The position numbers and the translations under genes were made by a program. Shown one piece after another: positions 18,166-26,070 of a stretch of DNA of 64,000 nucleotides. The stretch comes from Pseudomonas silesiensis (lineage in GTDB: Bacteria; Pseudomonadota; Gammaproteobacteria; Pseudomonadales; Pseudomonadaceae). The DNA lies in contig NZ_CP014870.1 in NCBI RefSeq assembly GCF_001661075.1, positions 4,963,702-5,027,701 of the forward strand, in the 5' to 3' direction. Numbering within the stretch: position 1 is the stretch's first letter; each line of letters starts with the position of its first letter. The notes below the pieces were generated by a model, which had not been told where the DNA came from, made no database searches, and saw only the letters and a list, made by a program, of their open reading frames with translations.

Positions 18166-18762
18166 TTATCTCGGCCCATGATTACGCTGAAAGGTCTCCT
18201 CCCCCATCGCCGCAATCTGCCCTTCGATCAACGCTTCGAACGGCTTTAACAACGGCTCAAAACTGACGGGCGCTTCCAGGATCTGCAACGCCTGCACGAT
18301 CGCCTCCACCGTCGACAACGCTCCCGGCCCCGGCGCCTTGCGCAGCCGATACCGGGACACGCCACCCTCCGCCAGGGTCACTCTGGGCAACCCCGCCAAC
18401 AATGGATTGAGGTGCAACATCTTGCGGGCCTTGCGCCAGGTGCCGTCCGGAACCACCAACAACAGCGGCTCCTCGGTTTCGGTGTATGCCTGCAACGGCT
18501 GCGCATCATCGGCAGGAAACAACAGCCGCGCCCGGTAGCCCGATTGATTCAACAACGCCGGCAAATCCTCGAACACTTCGCCCACGATCAACTCGGCATT
18601 GTTCAAGCCCAACGCGGCCAGGCGCGCAGTGTTCAACGCATGGTTCACCTCGCTGGGATGCTGCAACAGCAACACGCGGGTGCGGCTATCGATGCTCGGG
18701 ATCAGCGGGCACAGGCAGTGACTGTGTGGCCGCAGGCAGCGCGGGCATTGGATTCTGGACAT
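18166..18762 (-). CDS. DTW-domain protein (tRNA-uridine aminocarboxypropyltransferase family)
   Basis: 198 residues. An N-terminal zinc-type Cys cluster ('CPRCLRPHSHCLCPLIP') is followed by 'LLLQHPSEVNHALNTARL' and the defining motif 'LLVVPDGTWRKARKML', and later by 'YRLRKAPGPGALSTVEAI'. The family (TapT/TuaA, DTWD) transfers the 3-amino-3-carboxypropyl group of SAM to uridine in tRNA to make acp3U. Here DTW reads DGTW, a known variant. It ends convergently with the TolC-like gene, 26 bp away, and lies 4 bp after the LysR gene on the same strand. Confidence 0.9.
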   Translation of the reverse strand: MSRIQCPRCLRPHSHCLCPLIPSIDSRTRVLLLQHPSEVNHALNTARLAALGLNNAELIVGEVFEDLPALLNQSGYRARLLFPADDAQPLQAYTETEEPLLLVVPDGTWRKARKMLHLNPLLAGLPRVTLAEGGVSRYRLRKAPGPGALSTVEAIVQALQILEAPVSFEPLLKPFEALIEGQIAAMGEETFQRNHGPR

Positions 18763-18766
18763 TTTC

Positions 18767-19660
18767 TCAAGCCTGATTCAGTTGTGCTTTAAGCAAGTCG
18801 CGAAAGGTCTGGATCAGCGGCTCGCGACTGCGGCCACGGCGCACGATCATGGAAAACGGCGCCTGATAACCGAAGGTCGCCGGCAGCAGCACCCGCAAGT
18901 CGCCCTTGTCGGCCCAGGCCTGGGCGTAGTGTTCCGGCAGATAACCGATGTAGGCGCCGGAGAGCACCAGAATCAACTGGGCTTCCATACTCTCCACGGT
19001 CGCCGCGCTGTGCTTGAAGCCGTGGCGCGCCAGTTCCGCCTGGCTCCAGTAACCTCGGCCGACCATGCGCTGCTGGGTGATGACCTGCTCGGGAATACGT
19101 CGCTCGGTGAACAGCGGATGCCGACTGCTGCAATACAACCAGTGCTGCTCACGGTACAGCGGCATGTAGACCAGCCCGCTCATGCGCGTGGAGAACGCGC
19201 CAATGGCCAGGTCGAGGCGATTGTCCTGCACGCCGAGCTGCAGTTCGTACGGGCTCATGACCGACAAGTGCAAATGCACGGCCGGGTGCTCCTGGGTGTA
19301 GGCGCCGATGGCTTCGGCGAACGGCAAGGCCTTGTCGCTGACGGTGGAATCGATCACCCCAAGGTTCAATGTACCGCGCAGTTCGCCCTTGAGGGCGGCG
19401 GCGTACTGCTCGAAACCTTCAAGCTCGCCGAGCAGACGCAAGGTTTCCTGATGGAACAGCTCACCCTTGCTGGTCAGGCTGAAGCCGCCGCGACCGCGAT
19501 GGCACAGCACCAGGCCGAGGGCGGCCTCGAGCTGGCTCATGTAAGTGCTGATGGCCGAGGTCGAGAGGTTGAGCTCCTGCTGGGCGTTGGCGAACCCCTG
19601 ATGGCGGACCACGCTGACGAAGATGCGCAACAGTTTCAGGTCGGGTAAAGCGTTGGCCAT
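18767..19660 (-). CDS. gbuR: LysR-family regulator, probable GbuR
   Basis: 297 residues. The LysR HTH is at the N-terminus ('LLRIFVSVVRHQGFANAQ' and 'LNLSTSAISTYMSQLEAALG'), and the substrate-binding domain fills the rest. GGAG lies 6 bp before the ATG at 19660; an upstream in-frame start falls in REP sequence. It is divergent from the guanidinobutyrase gene, as gbuR is from gbuA in P. aeruginosa (PA1422/PA1421, from memory). By analogy it should activate gbuA in response to 4-guanidinobutyrate. A near-perfect inverted repeat at 19876-19899 is a candidate binding site. The gene name rests on synteny and similarity of arrangement. Confidence 0.75.
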   Translation of the reverse strand: MANALPDLKLLRIFVSVVRHQGFANAQQELNLSTSAISTYMSQLEAALGLVLCHRGRGGFSLTSKGELFHQETLRLLGELEGFEQYAAALKGELRGTLNLGVIDSTVSDKALPFAEAIGAYTQEHPAVHLHLSVMSPYELQLGVQDNRLDLAIGAFSTRMSGLVYMPLYREQHWLYCSSRHPLFTERRIPEQVITQQRMVGRGYWSQAELARHGFKHSAATVESMEAQLILVLSGAYIGYLPEHYAQAWADKGDLRVLLPATFGYQAPFSMIVRRGRSREPLIQTFRDLLKAQLNQA

Positions 19661-19710
19661 GGGGGGCTCCGATCTCGGGGTGACGCGCAGTGCTCGTATC
19701 AATGCAAAAC

Positions 19711-19818
19711 CTTGTGGGAGCAAGCTTGCTCCGGGCGGCGTTCCGACGATAGCGGTGGGTCAATCAATGTTGATGTTGACTGTCACTCCCTCATCGCGAG
19801 CAAGCTCGCTCCCACAGG
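19711..19818. repeat. REPIN (GGAGCAAGC core, CCGGGCGGCG variant)
   Basis: Left core 'TTGTGGGAGCAAGCTTGCTC' and right core 'GAGCAAGCTCGCTCCCACAG' face each other. The spacer is almost the same as in the element at 8467-8574. Confidence 0.85.
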
Positions 19819-19875
19819 TATTGCACAAATCGACCCATCGCAGGATATGAGAGAAGTCTATCTCCGCAGTCGCCA

Positions 19876-19899
19876 TTAGTTTAGAAAAATCTGAACTAA
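19876..19899 (+). promoter_or_regulatory. Candidate LysR-type operator of gbuA
   Basis: TTAGTTTAGA - AAAA - TCTGAACTAA is a 10+10 inverted repeat with one mismatch. It is AT-rich and lies 123 bp before the gbuA start. Its size and symmetry fit a LysR recognition site. Confidence 0.5.
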
Positions 19900-20021
19900 G
19901 TATTTGCCCGTAGCGATTCTTCCCGGCCACTACATTTCGCAGAATCGGCCCACAGCGGTGCCCGCCTCTCCCCGAGCGGAGCAACCGACATAAATAAAAC
20001 AACGACGATGAGGCCTTACCC

Positions 20022-20972
20022 GTGGACAAGATTCTTCACCAACCACTGGGCGGCAACGAAATGCCGCGCTTCGGCGGCATCGCCACCATGATGCGACTCC
20101 CCCATGTGCCAACCGCTGCCGGTCTGGATGCTGCCTTCGTTGGCGTCCCACTGGACATCGGCACCTCCCTGCGTCCCGGCACCCGTTTCGGGCCTCGTGA
20201 AATCCGCGCCGAATCAGTGATGATCCGCCCGTACAACATGGCCACCGGCGCTGCCCCGTTCGACTCGCTGTCGGTGGCCGACATCGGTGACGTGGCGATC
20301 AACACCTTTAACCTGCTGGACGCCGTACGGATCATCGAAGAGTCCTACGACAATATTCTCGAACACAATGTGATCCCGCTGACCCTGGGCGGCGACCACA
20401 CCATCACCCTGCCGATCCTGCGTGCCATTCACAAGAAGCACGGCAAGGTCGGCCTGGTGCACATCGATGCCCACGCCGATGTCAACGATCACATGTTCGG
20501 CGAGAAAATCGCCCATGGCACCACCTTCCGTCGTGCCGCCGAAGAAGGCCTGATCGACTGCGATCGCGTGGTGCAGATCGGTCTGCGCGCCCAGGGCTAC
20601 ACCTCCGAAGACTTCAACTGGAGCCGCAAACAAGGCTTCCGTGTGGTACAGGCCGAAGAGTGCTGGCACAAATCCCTGGCCCCGCTGATGGCCGAAGTTC
20701 GCGAGAAAGTCGGTGGCGGTCCGGTGTACCTGAGTTTCGACATCGACGGCATCGACCCGGCCTGGGCGCCCGGTACCGGCACCCCGGAAATCGGTGGCCT
20801 GACGACCATTCAGGCGATTGAAATCGTGCGCGGCTGCCAAGGCCTCGACCTGATCGGCTGCGATCTGGTAGAAGTCTCGCCCGCGTACGACACCACCGGC
20901 AACACCTCGCTGCTGGCCGCCAACCTGCTGTACGAAATGCTCTGCGTACTGCCGGGCGTGACCCATCGCTGA
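20022..20972 (+). CDS. gbuA: Guanidinobutyrase (agmatinase/ureohydrolase family)
   Basis: 316 residues. The dimanganese ureohydrolase motifs are all present: 'LGGDHTITLP', 'VHIDAHADVNDH' and 'SFDIDGIDPAWAPGTGTPE'. Length fits agmatinase-type enzymes. The guanidinobutyrase call comes from the gene order (LysR regulator divergent; NTF2-like protein, NCS1 permease and SSS symporter downstream), which matches the P. aeruginosa gbuA region; agmatinase or guanidinopropionase activity is the alternative. The reaction hydrolyses 4-guanidinobutyrate to GABA and urea, in arginine-derived carbon and nitrogen use. The start is GTG, with GAGG 8 bp upstream. Nine bp separate it from the next gene. Confidence 0.88.
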   Translation: MDKILHQPLGGNEMPRFGGIATMMRLPHVPTAAGLDAAFVGVPLDIGTSLRPGTRFGPREIRAESVMIRPYNMATGAAPFDSLSVADIGDVAINTFNLLDAVRIIEESYDNILEHNVIPLTLGGDHTITLPILRAIHKKHGKVGLVHIDAHADVNDHMFGEKIAHGTTFRRAAEEGLIDCDRVVQIGLRAQGYTSEDFNWSRKQGFRVVQAEECWHKSLAPLMAEVREKVGGGPVYLSFDIDGIDPAWAPGTGTPEIGGLTTIQAIEIVRGCQGLDLIGCDLVEVSPAYDTTGNTSLLAANLLYEMLCVLPGVTHR

Positions 20973-20981
20973 GGATCGGTC

Positions 20982-21389
20982 ATGAACGAACGCGACCAGG
21001 TACTCAAGGCCGCTGCCGATCTGGTGGCCGCCTTTGCCCGTAACGATCGCGAAGCCTACTTCGGCGCATTCAGCGTTGATGCCAGCTTCGTGTTCTACAC
21101 CCTCGAGCAGCCGCTGCTGTCACGCGATGCCTATCAGGCGTTGTGGGACAGCTGGCGGACCGAGGATGGCTTCGAGGTGCTTTCATGCACGTCGAGCAAC
21201 GCCTTCGTCAGCCTGCAGGGTGACGTGGCGATCTTCATCCATGACGTGGCCACCGAGCTGCGCATGCAAGGGGAGCAACACTTCAGCCAGGAGCGCGAGA
21301 CGATTGTGTTTCGCCGACAACAACAAGGCCCATGGCTGGCCTGCCACGAACATTTGTCCGCGATGCCGGAAGGGCTGCCACCCCCTTAG
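20982..21389 (+). CDS. NTF2/SnoaL-like small protein
   Basis: 135 residues with the alpha+beta cone pattern of SnoaL-like proteins: 'AAADLVAAFARNDREAYFGAF', then 'FVFYTLEQPLLSRDAYQALW', 'VAIFIHDVATELR', and a final strand 'WLACHEHLSAMP'. Such proteins are often small hydrolases, isomerases or binding subunits. It starts 9 bp after gbuA, so it is co-transcribed and probably acts in guanidino-compound metabolism, but no catalytic role can be assigned. Confidence 0.75.
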   Translation: MNERDQVLKAAADLVAAFARNDREAYFGAFSVDASFVFYTLEQPLLSRDAYQALWDSWRTEDGFEVLSCTSSNAFVSLQGDVAIFIHDVATELRMQGEQHFSQERETIVFRRQQQGPWLACHEHLSAMPEGLPPP

Positions 21390-21443
21390 CCAAACAGGTG
21401 ACGCTCACGCACGATGAGCGCGCCTTTATGATCGGAGCAGATC

Positions 21444-22946
21444 ATGAATAACAACAACAACGACCAAAGCCTTACGCAAATTGAAACCCACGGGGTCGAA
21501 CAGATCCCGGACAACGAACGCACCGCGGGCCCGACGGACTTGTTCCGGATGATCTTCGGCGGTTCCAACACCTTTGCCACCGCCGTGCTCGGCAGCTTCC
21601 CGGTGCTGTTCGGCCTGTCATTCCAGGCCGGCGTCCTGGCGATTGTGCTCGGCGTGCTGCTGGGTTCGCTGATCCTCGCGCCCATGGGCCTGTTCGGCCC
21701 GCTCAATGGCACCAATAACGCTGTGTCTTCCGGTGCGCATTTCGGCGTGCACGGGCGGATCGTCGGGTCGTTCCTGTCGTTGCTGACCGCCATCGCGTTC
21801 TTCTCGCTCTCGGTGTGGAGTTCGGGAGATGCGCTGATCGGTGGCGCCAAACGCCTGATCGGTCTTCCGGAAACCGACCTGACCCTGGGCCTGGCCTACG
21901 GTCTGTTCGCGATCCTGGTGCTGACGGTTTGCATCTATGGCTTCCGCTTCCTGCTGTGGGTCAACAAGATCGCAGTGTGGAGCGCCAGCCTGCTGTTTCT
22001 GCTGGGCATCTTCGCCTTCGCCGGGCCTTTCGATGTGAACTACGCCGGCACCGTCAGCCTGGGGCAACCGGGTTTCTGGGCGGCCTTCATCGGCGCAGCG
22101 CTGGTGGCGATGAGCAACCCGATTTCCTTCGGCGCGTTCCTCGGCGACTGGTCGCGCTACATTCCCCGTGACACCTCCAAGCGCCGGATCATGGCGGCGG
22201 TGGTGATCTCGCAGATCGCCACTTTCATCCCGTTCCTGTTCGGCCTGACCACCGCCACCATCGTGGCGATCAAGGCGCCGGACTACATCGCGGCCAACAA
22301 CTACGTCGGCGGGCTGCTGGCGGTCTCGCCGAGCTGGTTCTTCCTGCCGGTGTGCCTCATTGCAGTGATCGGCGGCATGTCCACCGGCACCACTTCGCTC
22401 TATGGCACCGGGCTGGACATGTCCAGCGTGTTCCCACGGGTGCTGTCGCGGGTCAAGGCCACGCTGCTGATCGGCGTAATGTCGATTGCCTTCATCTTCA
22501 TCGGGCGCTTCGCCGCGAACCTGGTGCAGAGCGTGTCCACCTTCGCCGTGTTGATCATTACCTGCACCACCCCGTGGATGGTGATCATGATCATCGGTCT
22601 GCTGGTGCGTCGCGGCTTCTACTGCCCGGATGACCTGCAGGTGTTCACCCGCGGCGAGAAAGGCGGTCGCTACTGGTTCACCCATGGCTGGAACTGGCGT
22701 GGGTTGGGGGCATGGATCCCGAGCGCACTGGTGGGTTTGTGCTTTGTGAACCTGCCGGGGCAGTTTGTCGGACCGCTGGGGAATCTGGCCGGCGGCATCG
22801 ACATCAGCCTGCCGGTGACCCTGGGCCTGGCGTCGCTGGTGTACCTGGCGTTGTTGAGCCTGTTCCCGGAACCGGCCGCGGTGTTCGGCCCGAATGATTC
22901 ACGCAGCAAGGGCACGGATTCGCTCGGTAAACCGGCGTTGGTGTAG
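21444..22946 (+). CDS. NCS1-family (purine-cytosine permease-like) transporter
   Basis: 500 residues with about twelve membrane helices. NCS1 hallmarks are the N-terminal 'RTAGPTDLFRMIFGGSN', 'GLFGPLNGTNNAVSSGAHFG' and 'GDWSRYIP'. These proteins import nucleobases, allantoin, hydantoins or similar compounds with Na+ or H+. In this cluster it may import 4-guanidinobutyrate or a related compound (inference). It starts 54 bp after the NTF2-like gene. Its TAG stop lies in the left arm of a REP element that begins at 22942. Confidence 0.88.
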   Translation: MNNNNNDQSLTQIETHGVEQIPDNERTAGPTDLFRMIFGGSNTFATAVLGSFPVLFGLSFQAGVLAIVLGVLLGSLILAPMGLFGPLNGTNNAVSSGAHFGVHGRIVGSFLSLLTAIAFFSLSVWSSGDALIGGAKRLIGLPETDLTLGLAYGLFAILVLTVCIYGFRFLLWVNKIAVWSASLLFLLGIFAFAGPFDVNYAGTVSLGQPGFWAAFIGAALVAMSNPISFGAFLGDWSRYIPRDTSKRRIMAAVVISQIATFIPFLFGLTTATIVAIKAPDYIAANNYVGGLLAVSPSWFFLPVCLIAVIGGMSTGTTSLYGTGLDMSSVFPRVLSRVKATLLIGVMSIAFIFIGRFAANLVQSVSTFAVLIITCTTPWMVIMIIGLLVRRGFYCPDDLQVFTRGEKGGRYWFTHGWNWRGLGAWIPSALVGLCFVNLPGQFVGPLGNLAGGIDISLPVTLGLASLVYLALLSLFPEPAAVFGPNDSRSKGTDSLGKPALV

Positions 22947-23032
22947 GAGCGAGGCTTGCCCGCGAAGAACGATAACGCGATCGACCTGACCGACCGCGGT
23001 GCTTTTTTCGCGAGCAAGCATCGCTCCTGCAC
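22942..23032. repeat. REPIN overlapping the permease stop codon
   Basis: 'TGTAGGAGCGAGGCTTGCCC' at the left and 'GCGAGCAAGCATCGCTCCTG' at the right are facing REP cores. The TAG in the left core is the stop of the NCS1 gene. It lies between two transporter genes in one direction, so it may separate their mRNA levels. Confidence 0.8.
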
Positions 23033-23084
23033 AAAAAATTGATTTTCGCCTCACCATAAAAAAGACAATCGGAGACACGCCATC

Positions 23085-24464
23085 ATGGCTTTGGATTTAT
23101 TCGTCGTACTCATCTACGCCGCCGCGATGCTGATACTCGGCTACTACGGCATGCGCAAGGCCAAGACCCACGAAGACTACCTGGTCGCCGGTCGTAACCT
23201 CGGCCCGAGCCTGTACATGGGCACCATGGCCGCCACCGTCCTCGGCGGCGCGTCCACCGTGGGCACCGTGCGTCTGGGTTACGTACATGGCATCTCCGGT
23301 TTCTGGCTGTGCGCGGCCCTCGGTTGCGGGATCGTCGCGCTTAACCTGTTCCTCGCCAAACCGCTGCTGAAACTGAAAGTGTTCACCGTCACCCAGGTGC
23401 TGGAAAAACGCTACAACCCGATGGCCCGTACCGCCAGCGCCACCATCATGCTGGCCTACGCCCTGATGATCGGCGTGACCTCGATCCTGGCCATCGGTAC
23501 CGTGCTGGAAGTACTGTTCGGCCTGCCGTTCTGGATTTCCGTGCTGCTCGGTGGTGGTATCGTCGTGATCTACTCGAGCATCGGCGGCATGTGGTCGCTG
23601 ACCTTGACCGACATCGTGCAGTTCGGTATCCAGACCGTCGGCCTGATGTTCCTGCTGCTGCCGATCTGCCTGTACCGCGTGGGTGGCTGGGATCAACTGG
23701 TAGCGCAATTGCCGGCGGCGAGCTTCAGCTTCACCAGCATTGGCTGGGACACCATCATTACCTACTTCATGATCTACTTCTTCGGCATCCTGATCGGTCA
23801 GGACATCTGGCAACGGGTATTCACCGCCAGGAGCGAAAAAGTCGCGAAGTATGCCGGTACCTCGGCAGGCATCTACTGCATCATCTACGGTCTGGTCTGC
23901 GCCCTGATCGGTATGGCCGCTCACGTGCTGATCCCGGATCTGGACAACGTCAACAACGCCTTCGCCGCTATCGTCAAAGTCTCGCTGCCGGATGGCATCC
24001 GTGGCTTGGTGATCGCCGCAGCCCTGGCCGCCATGATGTCCACCGCCAGCGCCGGCCTGCTGGCCGCGTCCACCACCTTGACCGAAGACCTGCTGCCGAA
24101 ACTGCGTGGCGGCAAACAGTCGAACGTGACCATCAGCCGCTTGTTCACCCTGTTGACCGGTATGGTCGTGCTCGGTATCGCCCTGGTCGTCAATGACGTG
24201 ATCAGCGCCCTGACCCTGGCTTATAACCTGCTGGTAGGCGGCATGCTGATCCCGCTGATGGGCGCGATCTTCTGGAAACGCGCCACCACCGCTGGCGCCA
24301 TTGCCAGCATGGGCCTGGGTTTTGCCACCGCGCTGGTGTTCATGATCAAGGACGGTATGGACGCCAACACCCCGATCTACTACAGCCTTGGCGTCGGCCT
24401 GGTGAGTTTCGTCGTGGTCAGCTTGCTGTCCCGCCGTCCGGCACCGCTGGCGAGCTCTGTCTAA
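23085..24464 (+). CDS. Sodium:solute symporter (SSS family)
   Basis: 459 residues, about 13 membrane helices. SSS features include 'DYLVAGRNLGPSLYMGTMAA', 'LGGASTVGTVRLGYVHGISG' and the inverted-repeat core 'AALAAMMSTASAGLLAASTT', which carries the Na+-site Ser/Thr residues. With the NCS1 permease it makes a second, unrelated uptake system in the same cluster. Strong terminator 24496-24530 closes the transcript 32 bp downstream. The substrate is probably a guanidino acid, amino acid or GABA-like compound (inference from context). Confidence 0.88.
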   Translation: MALDLFVVLIYAAAMLILGYYGMRKAKTHEDYLVAGRNLGPSLYMGTMAATVLGGASTVGTVRLGYVHGISGFWLCAALGCGIVALNLFLAKPLLKLKVFTVTQVLEKRYNPMARTASATIMLAYALMIGVTSILAIGTVLEVLFGLPFWISVLLGGGIVVIYSSIGGMWSLTLTDIVQFGIQTVGLMFLLLPICLYRVGGWDQLVAQLPAASFSFTSIGWDTIITYFMIYFFGILIGQDIWQRVFTARSEKVAKYAGTSAGIYCIIYGLVCALIGMAAHVLIPDLDNVNNAFAAIVKVSLPDGIRGLVIAAALAAMMSTASAGLLAASTTLTEDLLPKLRGGKQSNVTISRLFTLLTGMVVLGIALVVNDVISALTLAYNLLVGGMLIPLMGAIFWKRATTAGAIASMGLGFATALVFMIKDGMDANTPIYYSLGVGLVSFVVVSLLSRRPAPLASSV

Positions 24465-24495
24465 ACTGAAAAGAATGGTTTAACTTTTTCTTCGA

Positions 24496-24530
24496 CGAGT
24501 GTGGCGTCGGTTGCCACACTCGTTTTTTTT
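24496..24530 (+). terminator. Rho-independent terminator after the symporter
   Basis: A perfect 10-bp stem (CGAGTGTGGC / GCCACACTCG) with a 7-base loop is followed by eight Ts. It ends the gbuA-to-symporter transcript. Confidence 0.93.
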
Positions 24531-24549
24531 CGTCTGAAGGAAACTGCTT

Positions 24550-25275
24550 ATGAAGATCGTCAGCCGCGATCAGTGGTTCGAGGTGAAACAGCTCAGTGAC
24601 GGGATTCGCCTGATTCACGAGCCTTACATCCGCCCCTTCTATCGCTGCAATCTCTGGCACATCCAGGGCCGCGACAAGGACTTGCTGCTGGACAGCGGTT
24701 CCGGACTGGTGAGCTTGCGCGAGCAATTGCCGTGGATCACCGAGCGGCCGTTGGTCGCCGTGGCCAGTCATTGCCATTTCGACCATATCGCCGGCCATCA
24801 CGAGTTCCCGGAACGCCTGGTGCACCCGGCTGAAGCGCAGATCCTCGCGGCGCCCGATGGTGAAAATACACTGAGCACGGCGTTCGTCGGTGATGACATG
24901 TTCGAGGCTCATCCCGACTGCCCGTTGTGCTATGTCGAATATCGGGTCAAGGCCGCACCGGCCACGGGAATGATTGAAGAAGGCGACGTGCTGGATCTGG
25001 GTAACCGCACGCTGCAGGTGCTGCACACACCCGGGCACTCACCGGGCGGCATCAGCCTTTACGAAGCGGCGACCGAGACACTGTTCAGTGGCGACATCAT
25101 CTACGACGGGCCGCTGATCGAGGACGCTTATCACTCCAACCTCGACGACTACGCCCGCAGTCTGCAGCGCTTGCGTGCCTTGCAGATCCGCACCGTGCAC
25201 GGCGGGCATTTCGGCAGTTTTTCCGGGGAGCATTTACGCACGATGATTGACGAGTGGCAGCGCTCCCATGGCTGA
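24550..25275 (+). CDS. MBL-fold metallo-hydrolase
   Basis: 241 residues. The metallo-beta-lactamase signature is 'ASHCHFDHIAGHHEF' (the HxHxDH metal site with Cys before the second His), then 'LHTPGHSPGGISLY', 'LFSGDIIYDG' and 'VHGGHFGSF'. This is the glyoxalase II-like branch, not an antibiotic beta-lactamase. It lies just after the terminator of the guanidinobutyrate cluster, so it has its own start. AAGGAAAC stands before the ATG. The substrate is unknown; thioesters and lactones are possibilities. A short ACP-like gene follows 54 bp later. Confidence 0.87.
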   Translation: MKIVSRDQWFEVKQLSDGIRLIHEPYIRPFYRCNLWHIQGRDKDLLLDSGSGLVSLREQLPWITERPLVAVASHCHFDHIAGHHEFPERLVHPAEAQILAAPDGENTLSTAFVGDDMFEAHPDCPLCYVEYRVKAAPATGMIEEGDVLDLGNRTLQVLHTPGHSPGGISLYEAATETLFSGDIIYDGPLIEDAYHSNLDDYARSLQRLRALQIRTVHGGHFGSFSGEHLRTMIDEWQRSHG

Positions 25276-25329
25276 AGCCTGCTGTACTCAAGCGCAGGGA
25301 CAACAACAAAAACGCCCTCGAAGAAAACC

Positions 25330-25581
25330 ATGAAAAAAGCCGCCGTTCGTGCCGCCGTGCATCGCCTCATCAGCCGCCTGCTGGAGGGTCAGGATGACTT
25401 CGACGACAACACCAGCCTGGCGCAGTTGGGATTGGATAAGGAAGATATCGAAGAATTGATCTTCCATTTGGAAGATGAGTTGGATTTGACGGCGTTTACC
25501 GCCGAAGAAGATCACATGCTCAAGACTGCCAGGACGGTGAGTGACTTGAGCCGGTTTTTGCTGAAGATCGGGCGGCACTGA
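25330..25581 (+). CDS. Acyl-carrier-protein-like small protein without the carrier Ser
   Basis: 83 residues, acidic and helical, with the length and four-helix pattern of ACP ('NTSLAQLGLDKEDIEELIFH', then 'VSDLSRFLLKI'). Where ACPs have Asp-Ser for the phosphopantetheine arm this has Asp36-Lys37, so it cannot be a normal carrier. It follows the MBL hydrolase by 54 bp on the same strand and probably shares its mRNA. It may be a regulatory or scaffold relic of an ACP. No function is known to me. Confidence 0.7.
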   Translation: MKKAAVRAAVHRLISRLLEGQDDFDDNTSLAQLGLDKEDIEELIFHLEDELDLTAFTAEEDHMLKTARTVSDLSRFLLKIGRH

Positions 25582-25712
25582 CCGCCCGCATTGTCCAAGC
25601 GCGGCCCAAGCCTGCGGCAACGCCTACAACTGCGGATACACCCGCAGTCGCAGCATCTGCACAACGCCCTTCAGGCGCTGCCGAAGGCTGCGATCATTCG
25701 GGTTTTGACGCA

Positions 25713-25841
25713 TTACCGGCGACGCGGCTGGCGTCGGCGCTGTTCGTCGTCAGTACGAATAGGCACAGGTTGCAGAGGCGGTTCGATCAAACCGAGTGCG
25801 ACACCCAGGTCATGCAGCCAGTTTTGGATTTTCTCTTTCAT
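25713..25841 (-). CDS. 42-residue conserved small protein (PA1414-like)
   Basis: A short protein with an amphipathic start ('MKEKIQNWLHDLGVALGLIE'), a Pro-rich middle ('PPLQPVPI') and a very basic tail ('DEQRRRQPRRR'). From memory it resembles P. aeruginosa PA1414, a small oxygen-responsive gene whose leader yields the regulatory RNA SicX, and it lies close to the same gbu neighbours. The ribosome site is strong (AAGGGGG, 4 bp before the ATG). An in-frame upstream extension to 25922 looks unrelated. Upstream sequence has a weak Anr-like motif at 25957-25970 and a TATTAT at 25899-25904 on the coding strand. Confidence 0.65.
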   Translation of the reverse strand: MKEKIQNWLHDLGVALGLIEPPLQPVPIRTDDEQRRRQPRRR

Positions 25842-25956
25842 GGTGCCCCCTTCAGGGTAGTGCCGAGCGGCTGAAAATTCTGTAGCCCCTTCGCACTGAT
25901 AATAGTCCGAAGTCCTGCGCAATGCTCGCCAAATGTGGCAATGATCTGTTACTGAA

Positions 25957-25970
25957 TTGATCCAAATACC
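25957..25970 (-). promoter_or_regulatory. Weak Anr/Fnr-like half-palindrome
   Basis: TTGAT-CCAA-ATACC has one perfect Anr half-site and one poor one, about 120 bp upstream of the small protein gene. Oxygen control of this gene is inferred from its P. aeruginosa relative, not from a good box. Confidence 0.25.
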
Positions 25971-26070
25971 TGACCGTTAGTTCAAGCAATCAAACGACCG
26001 CGAGTCGGGGCCGCCGGATAGACCGTCTGTCGGCGCTTGATCCACGCATTCGGATCGGCCTGCAGCACGG

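Larger units (their letters stand above)
19661..20021. other. Divergent regulatory region gbuR/gbuA
   Basis: 361 bp holding a REPIN (19711-19818), next to the regulator, and a LysR-type inverted repeat (19876-19899), next to gbuA. No gene is seen. Confidence 0.6.

Noticed and set aside
8467..19818. Repeated palindromes that might suggest a CRISPR array
   Set aside because: They are widely spaced REP elements with no regular repeat-spacer order and no cas genes.
24550..25275. Beta-lactamase
   Set aside because: No signal peptide and the motif set fits the glyoxalase II-like MBL branch.
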